Source: CBDFNC01 sp965249895 (GTDB lineage: Bacteria > Pseudomonadota > Gammaproteobacteria > Enterobacterales > CBDFNC01). Taken from it: 64,000 nt of DNA. A program made the position numbers and the translations under genes. Under the pieces are notes generated by a model, which was given only the letters and a program-made list of their open reading frames with translations, had not been told where the DNA came from and did no database searches. Of the stretch, positions 1 through 7,076 are shown in pieces. Where the stretch lies: assembly GCA_965249895.1 (NCBI GenBank), contig CBDFNC010000005.1, positions 2,666,001 through 2,730,000 on the forward strand, read 5' to 3'. How positions within the stretch are numbered: position 1 is the first letter of the stretch; the number at the start of each line of letters is the position of its first letter.

Positions 1-392
1 CTAATAACAAGGAAAACCGCGCAAGACCAGACGATACAGGCCATGATGAACAAGGTGCCGCCATCATTTCCTATGATTTCTCCCGCTGCATTAAATGCGG
101 GCATCACTATCCCCAGTGGGGTAAACAGGTGGAAAAAGATGGCGCCTGTCATAATACCTACGGCCATAAGCGCACCATGCAAAAACAAGGGAGTAAAGAG
201 CAGGATCGCGGCGATTAGCTCTGCAGTTCCCACCATATAAGCACCATATTCTGCAAACCAGGGCAGACCAGCCCAATCTCCCAATAGACCAAATATATGC
301 TGGGTTTCAGGGGCACCACTAAATTTAAAAAACAGTGACTGAATAAAAACAAACGCGATAACCAGTGATAAGATAAGTTTAAATTTTTTCAT
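1..392 (-). CDS. DoxX-like small membrane protein (partial)
   Basis: The gene reads leftwards off the window edge, so its C-terminus is missing. From the ATG at 390-392 it gives about 130 residues: a hydrophobic N-terminal segment starting MKKFKLILSLVIAF, a 35-residue loop containing FKFSGAPET, then at least three further membrane segments. This layout resembles the DoxX-like four-helix inner-membrane family, whose biochemical role is poorly defined. An AAAGGA element upstream can serve as ribosome binding site. It lies 54 bp downstream of the YHS-domain gene on the same strand, so co-transcription is likely. The family call rests on topology and general sequence character, not on a catalytic motif. 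Confidence 0.6.
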   Translation of the reverse strand, partial: MKKFKLILSLVIAFVFIQSLFFKFSGAPETQHIFGLLGDWAGLPWFAEYGAYMVGTAELIAAILLFTPLFLHGALMAVGIMTGAIFFHLFTPLGIVMPAFNAAGEIIGNDGGTLFIMACIVWSCAVFLVI

Positions 393-446
393 CTTTACAT
401 CCTTTTTCTAGCTTCAGACTTGCAGTTTCTGCGAGTCACCTAAGTC

Positions 447-887
447 CTACTTGTTCCTTAAATCGGGCCAATTGTTATCCCCTTGTGTAATAAAACCCGG
501 GACATCTTTCACCCAATCAATCTGCACACTTTGGTCATAATTTAGATAAAGCTTGTTATCTACAATGGTCCAGATGAGGGGGTCAGCCGAGTATTTAGTA
601 TTTTTTTCTGCCACAGCCCAGGCACAATGACCGCCATATTGAGGGGCGTAAGCATCTGGATTCGCATTAAATTTGGCCAGGTTTTCGGCACTGGAAAATA
701 ACCAATCCACCCCTTTGTAATTAACGCTGTGCTCACTCTTCCCCTGGACGGGTTTGCCTTCGGTGAAATAAGCGACGGTGTCATAGCCCGATATAGCTTT
801 AGAACTGAAGAACGAGCTATAAATCTCGCTCCCAGCCATAACAAGTGGTGAGAAAACCAAGCTGAAAAACAAGATTACCTTCTTCAT
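447..887 (-). CDS. Exported YHS-domain protein
   Basis: A 146-residue protein with a cleavable-looking signal peptide (MKKVILFFSLVFSPLVMAG). The mature part carries a YHS-like domain: SGYDTVAYFTEGKPVQG, then YKGVDWLFSSAENLAKFNANPDAYAPQYGGHCAW. This pattern (turn, aromatic-rich strand, F..NPDAYAPQYGG.CA) is typical of periplasmic YHS proteins, thought to bind metal or to act in metal handling. An AGGAG ribosome binding site precedes the ATG. It is followed closely by the DoxX-like gene, forming a probable two-gene unit; the ATP-grasp gene ends 9 bp upstream and may belong to the same transcript. Substrate or metal is unknown. Confidence 0.75.
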   Translation of the reverse strand: MKKVILFFSLVFSPLVMAGSEIYSSFFSSKAISGYDTVAYFTEGKPVQGKSEHSVNYKGVDWLFSSAENLAKFNANPDAYAPQYGGHCAWAVAEKNTKYSADPLIWTIVDNKLYLNYDQSVQIDWVKDVPGFITQGDNNWPDLRNK

Positions 888-896
888 CCCTAACTC

Positions 897-2015
897 CTAA
901 TCTGTTGATGGGTAACGACTTACCCAGGCTTTTTCTTGACGATAGGCGCGGTATAGCTGCCAGACAGAAGGTGGCTTAAAGCCCTGTTGACGTTGCAAAT
1001 GGCCTATTTCAAATAAAGTGCGGTATTGGGATAACAAGGTGCCAAACGCATCCTTTAACTTAGTGCTTTTATCCCAGATGTGAGTGGCTTCGCTGGAGGC
1101 GCCATTGATCTCTAAAATACACAGGTCCTCCCCTCTCTGTAGTGCGGCGATATCGCGAAACTTAATATCCAAACGACCATAGTGAAAGCCCGGTATTTCA
1201 TCGAATATTTCGTCCAAACGCAGAGCCAAAGCATCGGTTGCATATTCATTGCCATTACGGAAGATGCTGCCACGGCAGTGACTACCGGCAAATGTTAGGC
1301 GGAAGGCTTCACCTTTCGGCACAATCCAATCCAGCTTGTCATGATGTTTAGGAAAATAAATATGGGTTAGCAGGCCTGCTCTGGCGTCCTGCTCTATCAG
1401 GGTTTTGAGGGTAGCTTTACCATCCCCTGTGACAAAAGGCGTGTACTTCAAAGTGATAGACACCACTTTACCGCGCTGCTCACCAGGGTAACGAATGTAG
1501 AAGACGCCTGCTTCGGCATCAAAAGGTGCTTTCTGCTGGAGTAAGAATTGTGCACCAACGGGAAAACCTTCCAGGTAATCCACCAGCTGTTCTGCTTGTT
1601 CAATCAAACGGACGCCGACGCCACGGCACCCCATATCAGGCTTAACCACCAAAGGCAGCTGAACACCGAAATCATCCATTTTTGAGATAGCAGCTTCCGC
1701 TTCAATCCGGGCATTAATGTCTTTACGCCGGGTGAAACACAAATAAGGAGCGATACTCTTTTTTCCTTCCTCACCGGCTTGATCCAGCAACTCACGCTTT
1801 GATTCCCCAACCATGCCACTCAAGGGAATGGCTGGATTGGCGATCAGCGGCAGACCCAAACTGCGATATTTCAGGCCCAACCATAACCACTGCACAACTA
1901 CAGGGCTATACATCAACCAACTAGGCCAAAACTCAAAAAAGGAAACCGCCGCTCCTTCTTGCTCCATTTCGGGCATACCCTGCTGGCATACCTGGGTACG
2001 GCTATCTCCTATCAT
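897..2015 (-). CDS. ATP-grasp domain protein
   Basis: A 372-residue soluble protein. The central part has ATP-grasp features: LPLVVKPDMGCRGVGVRLI (lysine and glycine-rich nucleotide loop), a QFLLQQKAPFDAEAGVFYIRYPGE segment, and late acidic metal-binding residues in YGRLDIKFRD and LCILEINGASSEATHIWD. The EINGASSE ending resembles D-alanine-D-alanine-ligase-like and glutathione-synthetase-like members, which join a carboxylate to an amine using ATP. Its ATG overlaps the stop of the upstream DedA gene by four bases (ATGA), so the two are translationally coupled. Residues 25-55 are hydrophobic and could associate with membrane. The substrate cannot be told from sequence. Confidence 0.75.
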   Translation of the reverse strand: MIGDSRTQVCQQGMPEMEQEGAAVSFFEFWPSWLMYSPVVVQWLWLGLKYRSLGLPLIANPAIPLSGMVGESKRELLDQAGEEGKKSIAPYLCFTRRKDINARIEAEAAISKMDDFGVQLPLVVKPDMGCRGVGVRLIEQAEQLVDYLEGFPVGAQFLLQQKAPFDAEAGVFYIRYPGEQRGKVVSITLKYTPFVTGDGKATLKTLIEQDARAGLLTHIYFPKHHDKLDWIVPKGEAFRLTFAGSHCRGSIFRNGNEYATDALALRLDEIFDEIPGFHYGRLDIKFRDIAALQRGEDLCILEINGASSEATHIWDKSTKLKDAFGTLLSQYRTLFEIGHLQRQQGFKPPSVWQLYRAYRQEKAWVSRYPSTD

Positions 2016-2578
2016 GCCAACTGCTCCTTTAACCTGAAACTAACTAATTTATTGCTGTAAGCGAGTGCGATTAACACCACAGGTACCAGGACCCATTTAC
2101 TCCAGCCAGATAACCATTCACTTGCTCCCAACTGGTATACAGAAAAGAACACCAATGCAGTCCATAAACCCGTGGCTAAAAATACAGCCATCCCAAATGA
2201 CCAAAGGGGCACTTGAAAAAATCCGCATAAGGTATACCCCAGGCTACGAGCACCAGGTAAAAAACGGATCAAAAAAATATTGTTAAACGTATTCTGTTTC
2301 AGTTGACGACGTAACAAGCGCACCTGCTTTCTAAGTAATAAACTCCCCTTAAGGCGACGCCAGCGGCGGGCGAAAGCGCCCAGGGCATATAAGCCAAAAT
2401 CACCACTGGCAATACCGATAAACACGGCCAGTAAAGACAGTTCCAGGGGAATACTACCTTCCGCCGCCAACAGTGCGCCGGACACTATTGCCAGGTCTTC
2501 GAGTAGATAAGAGATCAGGATCAACGCAAGAGCAATGCCCAGAGGGTGACTGAAATAGGTGATAAATTGATCGAGCAT
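2012..2578 (-). CDS. DedA family membrane protein
   Basis: A 188-residue membrane protein of the DedA/SNARE-associated family. Hallmarks visible are the paired acidic motif in LLEDLAIVSGALLAAEG, GDFGLYALG, and the FLPGARSLGYTLCGFFQVPLWSFG segment, which matches the family's R-x-x-P-G-x-R signature in reentrant helices. DedA proteins are proton-coupled membrane transporters or flippases needed for membrane homeostasis and drug or alkali tolerance. It is first in an apparent operon with the ATP-grasp gene, the YHS gene and perhaps the DoxX-like gene. Coupling of a DedA and an ATP-grasp enzyme suggests envelope or lipid-linked metabolism, which is inference. Confidence 0.85.
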   Translation of the reverse strand: MLDQFITYFSHPLGIALALILISYLLEDLAIVSGALLAAEGSIPLELSLLAVFIGIASGDFGLYALGAFARRWRRLKGSLLLRKQVRLLRRQLKQNTFNNIFLIRFLPGARSLGYTLCGFFQVPLWSFGMAVFLATGLWTALVFFSVYQLGASEWLSGWSKWVLVPVVLIALAYSNKLVSFRLKEQLA

Positions 2579-2830
2579 TGTCAGCCTCCATACTGTTGTA
2601 AAATTTAGGTAACACTCAGTTAAAGAAACGGAAAGTGGGCTTAATCTTTCAAATTATCTTCTACAAATCTCAGTACCGATTTTCACGGTTAAAGGTCACA
2701 TAGTTATCACGCAATATGGGTTTAAGTGTCACAGCTAGGATAATAGCAATTTGGGGGAGGTTCGAATTGTGATTGAGCAATAAAGCGTCATACCCGGTGG
2801 TATATCATCGCGTACGAATGTGCCGGCCCT

Positions 2831-2857
2831 AAAAGGGAATGATGAGCCCCCTTTTTT
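2831..2857 (+). terminator. Terminator-like hairpin with T-run
   Basis: The stem AAAAGGG (2831-2837) pairs with CCCTTTT (2849-2855) across an 11-nt loop and continues into extra T residues. On the plus strand this looks like an intrinsic terminator, yet no plus-strand gene precedes it. It could end an unannotated small RNA starting within 2600-2800, or be a relic. Confidence 0.35.
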
Positions 2858-2985
2858 AAGTTTACGTGGCGGGTCCAGGCAATGTTTGAATGGTTTTTAT
2901 TAAGTTAGTTTGCTTGCCGCTAACTAAAAAGGAGATTACACGGAGCTGAAGGTTAACACTGGTTTTTTACGGCTAATCAAGTATA

Positions 2986-3008
2986 AGAAAGGCCCTTTAG
3001 AGCCTTTT
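2986..3008 (-). terminator. Probable terminator of the thioesterase gene
   Basis: Read on the minus strand, AAAGGC (3002-3007) and GCCTTT (2988-2993) form a 6-bp stem with an 8-nt loop followed by TCTTATACTT. It sits 16 bp past the stop of the acyl-CoA thioesterase gene, in the right place for its terminator. Confidence 0.5.
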
Positions 3009-3023
3009 CCTATTGCACCACTA

Positions 3024-3509
3024 TCACTTTAAGTATTTCACATGCGCTTCCATCTCTTCACCAATCTGTTTACGCATATTCATCAACTTAATGGCGGAAG
3101 CATGTAAATGCTTATCCTCTTCCGTTTCTGGGATCCATTCTGGTACCTGGGTTGGTTTTCCCTGATCATCCACAGCCACCATAATCACAATACAGTGAGT
3201 GGTTAAACGTCGTTTCAATTGAGTTGGGTCACTGGCTTGTACATCAATGGCGATGTGCATAGACGATGAACCCGTATAGATCACCTTGGCACTGACTTCG
3301 ACTAAATTCCCAACATGGATAGGCGCAACAAAGCGGATCCCGCCCGCATAAGCCGTAATACAATATTTTCCGCTCCATCCAGCTGAGCATGCATAAGCAG
3401 CTAAATCGATCCATTTCATCGCTGCGCCACCATGGACTTTTCCGCCAAAGTTCACATCGCTAGGTTCCGCTAAAAACCTGAGTGTTACATCACGTTGCCC
3501 GTTCTTCAT
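3024..3509 (-). CDS. Acyl-CoA thioesterase (hotdog fold)
   Basis: A 161-residue single-hotdog protein of the YciA/ACOT12-like thioesterase family, which hydrolyses acyl-CoA to free acid and CoA. The diagnostic stretch is DVNFGGKVHGGAAMKWIDLAAYACSAGW: the N-F-x-G-x-V-x-G-G signature followed by the hotdog helix, with the aspartate of WIDLAA as probable catalytic acid. Next comes the beta-strand region AYAGGIRFVAPIHVGNLVEVSAKV. The length is normal for YciA relatives. AAGGAAT lies upstream of the ATG. The gene stands alone with its own terminator on the left. The role is likely housekeeping control of acyl-CoA pools; the preferred chain length cannot be read. Confidence 0.85.
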   Translation of the reverse strand: MKNGQRDVTLRFLAEPSDVNFGGKVHGGAAMKWIDLAAYACSAGWSGKYCITAYAGGIRFVAPIHVGNLVEVSAKVIYTGSSSMHIAIDVQASDPTQLKRRLTTHCIVIMVAVDDQGKPTQVPEWIPETEEDKHLHASAIKLMNMRKQIGEEMEAHVKYLK

Positions 3510-3878
3510 ATCGCTATTCCTTAGGTGTGAATTTTATGACGCGAGTCAGTCTATAGTATGAAATATTCGTGGCACACCAAAGCAGTTATTTGCAGAGTCT
3601 TGATAAATTATCAAACCCATTAAACACAATTTCAAACTTCAACAGATTAATGTACGAGAGGATATTAGTAAGGCAAACACGGAAGGTAAAAAAGAACGGC
3701 TCAATTAACTCGCTAAGTAATTTTGCACAGACAGAGACTGTTGACGGACAGCCTCTCATTAGCTCGGGATTTTTCTCCTTCTTTTCGCCAATGAGAGCCG
3801 TTAACTGGTGCCTGAATTGCGATTAAAACCCTTATCCGATGTTAGCGAGAAAATACAGCCGATCTTTTTAGTTAACTA
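3510..3878. other. Intergenic region carrying a duplicated noncoding block
   Basis: 369 bp between the thioesterase start and the end of the first coiled-coil gene. The right half (about 3685-3870) is clearly similar to 5667-5872. The only open frame here (85 codons, plus strand, from about 3569) has low-complexity composition and no good ribosome binding site, and was not called. Confidence 0.5.
3685..3870. repeat. Downstream block copy A, shared by the two coiled-coil genes
   Basis: This stretch and 5667-5872 share ordered islands: AAAAAGAACGGCT, GCTAAGTA, TTTGCACAGAC, CTCGGGATTT, TCCTTCTTTTCGC, GAATTGCG, AACCCTTATCC and CCGATCTTTTT. Each block lies immediately past the 3' end of one of the paralogous genes, so the duplication covered downstream sequence as well as the gene. 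It may contain a shared 3' UTR; no clean terminator hairpin was identified. Confidence 0.6.
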
Positions 3879-5096
3879 TTAAACAGCGCCATTTGGAGTC
3901 GGCTCTGCTGTAGGATCTGGCTGGTGACCTGTGTCATCACCTGGATAAGTGTCATCACCTGGGTAAGAATCACCATCTGGATAAGAGCTATTATCGCCCG
4001 GGTTATGACCACCCTCATCACCATTATAATGGCCCTCTTCCTCACGAAACATCTCTTCCAGCTTGGCTAAAATCACGGAAACCTGTTCATTTAACTGCTC
4101 AATCACAGCGACTTTTTCATGCTTAATGCGGGCAAGCTTCTCCATTAGTTCGAACTGTCCATCCTGACCCTGGGCATGAAATATGGCGTTGCGAACTCTG
4201 GCTTCCTTGTTACTCAACTTGGCCAGTTGCTTTTTTAACTCCCTTGTGGATTCAGGCTTAAGTAGCGATAATTTCTGGAAAACCAATTCCACTTCAGCCT
4301 GAGCGTCCGGATTTCCGTTAACCAACTCTGGAATAAGGAAATCCAGATGAGCTTTAATTTCCAACTTAATGGTATGTAGCATATTTATCTTGTGACTGAC
4401 CTCTATGGCCAGCTCGGTTTGCTGCTGAACCAGACAATGCCACTGCTCACCACGGTTTTCACAATCCGCTTCACCTTCGCCAGGATGTTGGTTACGCGCC
4501 ATTTCAAGCTGACGCGTTACTTCATTGATTTTGGCCTCTAACTCTTCCAGTTCCTGATACATCCAGGCCAACTCAGCTTCCACTTCAGGGGAATCACCTT
4601 TGGAGCGCATATGCTGAATTTCTTCCATCAACCTATGCTTATACTCCATCAACTCTCCAAGTTCTCTTTTCAGCTGGCTAACATAATCGTCGTCATGACC
4701 GTCAAAGTTATCGTGATCATCCCAATCATTGTTATCACGGTTAGCCCGGTCCTCTTCCATGCGCTGAATTTTGTGTTCGATTTCTTCAAGCTCACGATAT
4801 AACTCGGCTAATTTTTCTTGCGCCTGATCTGAGTCTGCACTTTGCTTAATCTGCTCTATTTCTCTGAGCACATTTTCTTTCCATTCAAATAGTTCCGCTA
4901 TAGCACGGTCAAATTCATCACTGCCCTGGTTACGGTCCTGATCATGGTCCCTGTTCTGCTCCGGCCAGTCAGTTGTGGCATCTACACCAGCATTATCGCC
5001 ATGATCCCAGTCGTTTTCGTTTGCGTACGCACTAGCGCCGAAAACAAGAGAAGAGATAATTAGAGTTTTAATTGGATTAAATTTGAAGTGGCCCAT
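3879..5096 (-). CDS. Secreted coiled-coil protein, c-di-GMP riboswitch-controlled
   Basis: 405 residues from the ATG at 5094-5096. This start was preferred to the one 27 bases upstream because GAGGT lies 8 bases before it and it aligns with the paralogue. A signal peptide (MGHFKFNPIKTLIISS...ASAYA) is followed by an Asp/His/Asn-rich linker. Two similar helical repeats come next (AIAELFEWKENVLREIEQIK... and ELGELMEYKHRLMEEIQHMR..., each ending in a YxELEELExKI-type heptad run). A domain beginning DCENRGEQWHCLVQQQ follows and is shared with the paralogue. The tail is acidic and Gly/Pro/Tyr-rich with PGDDTYPGDDT repeats. No known enzyme domain was recognised. A structural, matrix or adhesin-like role is inferred from the coiled coils, export and c-di-GMP control. 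Confidence 0.8.
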   Translation of the reverse strand: MGHFKFNPIKTLIISSLVFGASAYANENDWDHGDNAGVDATTDWPEQNRDHDQDRNQGSDEFDRAIAELFEWKENVLREIEQIKQSADSDQAQEKLAELYRELEEIEHKIQRMEEDRANRDNNDWDDHDNFDGHDDDYVSQLKRELGELMEYKHRLMEEIQHMRSKGDSPEVEAELAWMYQELEELEAKINEVTRQLEMARNQHPGEGEADCENRGEQWHCLVQQQTELAIEVSHKINMLHTIKLEIKAHLDFLIPELVNGNPDAQAEVELVFQKLSLLKPESTRELKKQLAKLSNKEARVRNAIFHAQGQDGQFELMEKLARIKHEKVAVIEQLNEQVSVILAKLEEMFREEEGHYNGDEGGHNPGDNSSYPDGDSYPGDDTYPGDDTGHQPDPTAEPTPNGAV

Positions 5097-5158
5097 TTTT
5101 GTTACCTCATTTATCAAAATCAATGAACATCAATTGGTAATACTTTGATATCTACGTC

Positions 5159-5178
5159 GAGGTACAAGGAAAGGATTG
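5159..5178 (-). promoter_or_regulatory. Conserved leader element able to mask the SD (copy 1)
   Basis: On the transcript this 20-mer reads from a CAATCC start to ACCTC at its end, and it is identical in the second leader. Its final TACCTC is complementary to the GAGGTA of the gene's ribosome binding site (5104-5108 and next base). It lies between the aptamer and the start codon, where an expression platform is expected. That it controls translation is inferred from the complementarity and conservation. Confidence 0.55.
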
Positions 5179-5199
5179 ATAGCAGAAATGAAACTACAT

Positions 5200-5295
5200 A
5201 CTCAATTTGGTAACCCCGCTGTCATAGGTAACACCCTTAGACCGGAAGCTTTGCGTCCCAAGCTTTCACTTGGTTTGCCCTTTCAACTTTGTACA
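5200..5295 (-). promoter_or_regulatory. Cyclic-di-GMP-I (GEMM-I) riboswitch, copy 1
   Basis: On the minus strand the leader contains the class I c-di-GMP aptamer core: GGGCAAACC (5272-5280), a P2 hairpin CCAAGU-GAAA-GCUUGG with the GNRA tetraloop, the GGGACGCAAAGC receptor segment, CCGGUCUAAG, and the closing AGCGGGGUUACC (5209-5220). These match the family consensus, including the ligand-pocket strands. The aptamer ends about 110 nt before the coiled-coil gene's ATG. c-di-GMP binding therefore probably switches expression of the secreted protein. The direction of the switch cannot be read directly. Confidence 0.93.
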
Positions 5296-5666
5296 GTAAT
5301 CATACTAATTAACTTCTCCAGAATATCCACAGATAATCAGTGAGTATTTCGTTATAAAAAAGATGATTTTTTAATAAATATATTTTTCATCTGCATACAA
5401 TCACTAAAGACAGATTAATCAATAGCATGCAATGGGATTAGTCCTGGGCTGACAGCAAATCTCAAGGGAAGATTTAATGAAACGGATTGCTTTAGCAAGA
5501 ATTAACCAAGGGTTTTACCTTTAGATCTTTACCGGCTTGAACTCTGAGAGCGGTTTAAATATGTATCCGGGCTTCCGCCCCCTCATATTACATAAGGGTG
5601 ACGTGAGGTCTTTGATCAGAGGAGGTGGAGGAGATCCAGTTCATCAATATGATGATCTGGATCTGA

Positions 5667-5872
5667 AAGTAAAAAGAACGGCTGATCCGAACTGGTTTGC
5701 TAAGTACTTTGCACAGACTGTATCGTTTTAACAGACATCATTAAGCTAACTCGGGGATTTGCTTCCTTCTTTTCGCTAACTTAAACCATCAAATCAATCC
5801 AGAATTGCGTTTTGAACCCTTATCCAAATTTAATAGCAAATAGCACGATATCAGGCCGATCTTTTTTCTTTA
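5667..5872. repeat. Downstream block copy B
   Basis: Second copy of the noncoding block described at 3685-3870, here directly past the 3' end of the shorter paralogue. Similarity is patchy but collinear over about 200 bp, with several runs of 8-13 identical bases. Confidence 0.6.
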
Positions 5873-5881
5873 TTTGGGAAG

Positions 5882-6496
5882 CTAAACCGAGCCCTGCTGT
5901 CGGCGGGGTAACTGCTCCAACTTAGTGATCACAGAAGATATCTCTTCATCTAATTGACGTAATACCGCCATTTTTTCCTGCTTAAGTTGTGCCAGCTTTT
6001 CAAGCAAGGCCACTTGCTCACTCTGATTTGGGGTTTGCAGTATGGCCACTCGGGTTTGAGACTCCATATAATTTAGTTTTTCCAGTGCAGTATTAAACTC
6101 TGATATAGAGCCTGAGTTAAGTAGCTCCAGTTGCCGCAATATGGATCCAACTTCCACTTTTGCAGCTTCTCCACCACTTACAAGATCGGGTAATAAGGCG
6201 TTTAATCGGGCTTTTGTCTGTAACTCTATCGACTGTAAAATATTGTTTTTATGGCTGACATCAATGGCTAAGTCGAACTGCTGTTTAACCAGGCACACCC
6301 AGACCTCCGCATTTTTATTACAATCGATAAGCCCCTGATTTTCGATTTGGTGCTGACTCTCCAGCCAGTTACCATCGGCATGTTGTGTCTCAAGTTTTAA
6401 CTTATTTAGCTCAGTCAGACTGGCAAATGCGCTGACGCCAAAAAATACAGATACAACCAGAACTGTTTTAAACGGGTTAAAATTTAAGTTACCCAA
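5882..6496 (-). CDS. Secreted coiled-coil protein, shorter paralogue, c-di-GMP riboswitch-controlled
   Basis: 204 residues with a TTG start (6494-6496), chosen because GAGGT stands at the same distance as in the paralogue and the signal peptides then align (MGNLNFNPFKTVLVVS...SAFA versus MGHFKFNPIKTLIISS...SAYA). The shared domain starts DCNKNAEVWVCLVKQQ, with two cysteines about nine residues apart. It continues LAIDVSHKNNILQSIEL and a helical region ending EKLAQLKQEKMAVLRQLDEEISSVITKLEQL. It lacks the N-terminal helical repeats and the acidic tail of its neighbour. The function is unknown; like the neighbour it is exported and preceded by a c-di-GMP aptamer. Confidence 0.8.
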   Translation of the reverse strand: MGNLNFNPFKTVLVVSVFFGVSAFASLTELNKLKLETQHADGNWLESQHQIENQGLIDCNKNAEVWVCLVKQQFDLAIDVSHKNNILQSIELQTKARLNALLPDLVSGGEAAKVEVGSILRQLELLNSGSISEFNTALEKLNYMESQTRVAILQTPNQSEQVALLEKLAQLKQEKMAVLRQLDEEISSVITKLEQLPRRQQGSV

Positions 6497-6547
6497 GGTG
6501 TGACCTCATTAATCAAAGCTAATTAATTCAAGCGACTCGGCTTGTTT

Positions 6548-6567
6548 GAGGTACAAGGAAAGGATTG
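6548..6567 (-). promoter_or_regulatory. Conserved leader element able to mask the SD (copy 2)
   Basis: The same 20-mer as at 5159-5178, lying between aptamer 2 and the TTG start. Its ACCTC end can pair with GAGGT of the ribosome binding site. The surrounding leader has diverged, so retention of the whole 20-mer suggests function. Confidence 0.55.
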
Positions 6568-6587
6568 GAAGCAGAACACACATGCAT

Positions 6588-6688
6588 ACTCAATTTGGCG
6601 ACCCCGCTGTCATAGGAATGTTCCCTTAGACCGGTAGTTTTGCGTCCCAAGTTTTCACTTGGTTTGCCCTTTCAGCTTTGTACGTGTC
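6588..6688 (-). promoter_or_regulatory. Cyclic-di-GMP-I (GEMM-I) riboswitch, copy 2
   Basis: The minus-strand core is GGGCAAACC (6661-6669), P2 CCAAGU-GAAA-ACUUGG, GGGACGCAAAAC, CCGGUCUAAG and the closing AGCGGGGUCGCC (6597-6608). Compared with copy 1 the P2 closing pair changes from U-G to U-A. The P3 tip changes from GGU-GUU-ACC to GGAA-CA-UUCC, so pairing is kept while bases differ. That supports a maintained RNA fold rather than a passive duplicate. Confidence 0.93.
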
Positions 6689-6689
6689 T

Positions 6690-7076
6690 ATCATAATTGA
6701 GTTTTTTTAGAGATCCACTAAAATTTGTTATTTTTCAGTTATAAAAAATAGAAGTTTTGATTACATCATACTTTTCTGCTGAATTTGTCCGGCCTTTTGA
6801 GAGTACCTGGAGATACAGCTTACAACTGTCGGTTAAACGCCTTCAAGCGCTTCGATATCGGTTACTAAATTGTCCAATCGGAACTTACTAAAGATACTCT
6901 TATCAGAGTCGGTGAAATGGCAGCCAGCATCACAATAACAATTTACCTTATAAATCGCGATATCACAGACTAAACCAACCAATAGATAACACCGAATGCT
7001 CCAATAGATACTGCCAGCTTTAAAACCAAACCATGACCACGTACTCTGGCAGCAGAAATTAACAGGGAAACTAACT
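6690..7076. other. Intergenic region, no confident gene
   Basis: Sequence between aptamer 2 and trxC. The left end should contain the promoter of the second coiled-coil gene (minus) and the right end that of trxC (plus). A minus-strand frame running back into trxC ends here with a plausible-looking tail, but it overlaps trxC and lacks a start, so it was not called. Confidence 0.4.

Larger units (their letters stand above)
2579..3023. other. Intergenic region, no gene seen
   Basis: 445 bp between the divergently placed dedA start and the end of the thioesterase gene. No reading frame looks coding on either strand. It holds a terminator-like hairpin at 2831-2857 and the probable thioesterase terminator at 2988-3008. 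The dedA promoter must lie at its left end, but no clear -35/-10 pair was picked out. Confidence 0.5.
5124..5881. other. Intergenic region: riboswitch leader plus duplicated block
   Basis: About 760 bp between the two paralogous coiled-coil genes. The left part is the 5' leader of the first gene: anti-SD element 5159-5178 and aptamer 5200-5295. The middle, roughly 5300-5660, is AT-rich and should hold the promoter. The right part (5667-5872) is the duplicated block past the second gene. An open frame of 64 codons at about 5537 (plus) was not accepted as a gene. Confidence 0.5.

Noticed and set aside
3569..3826. Open frame of 85 codons on the plus strand downstream of the first coiled-coil gene
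   Set aside because: Overlaps the duplicated noncoding block; the equivalent frame is not conserved in the second copy, and there is no ribosome binding site.
5537..5731. Open frame of 64 codons on the plus strand between the coiled-coil genes
   Set aside because: Not conserved in the paralogous block at 3.7 kb and without signal, domain or start-site support.
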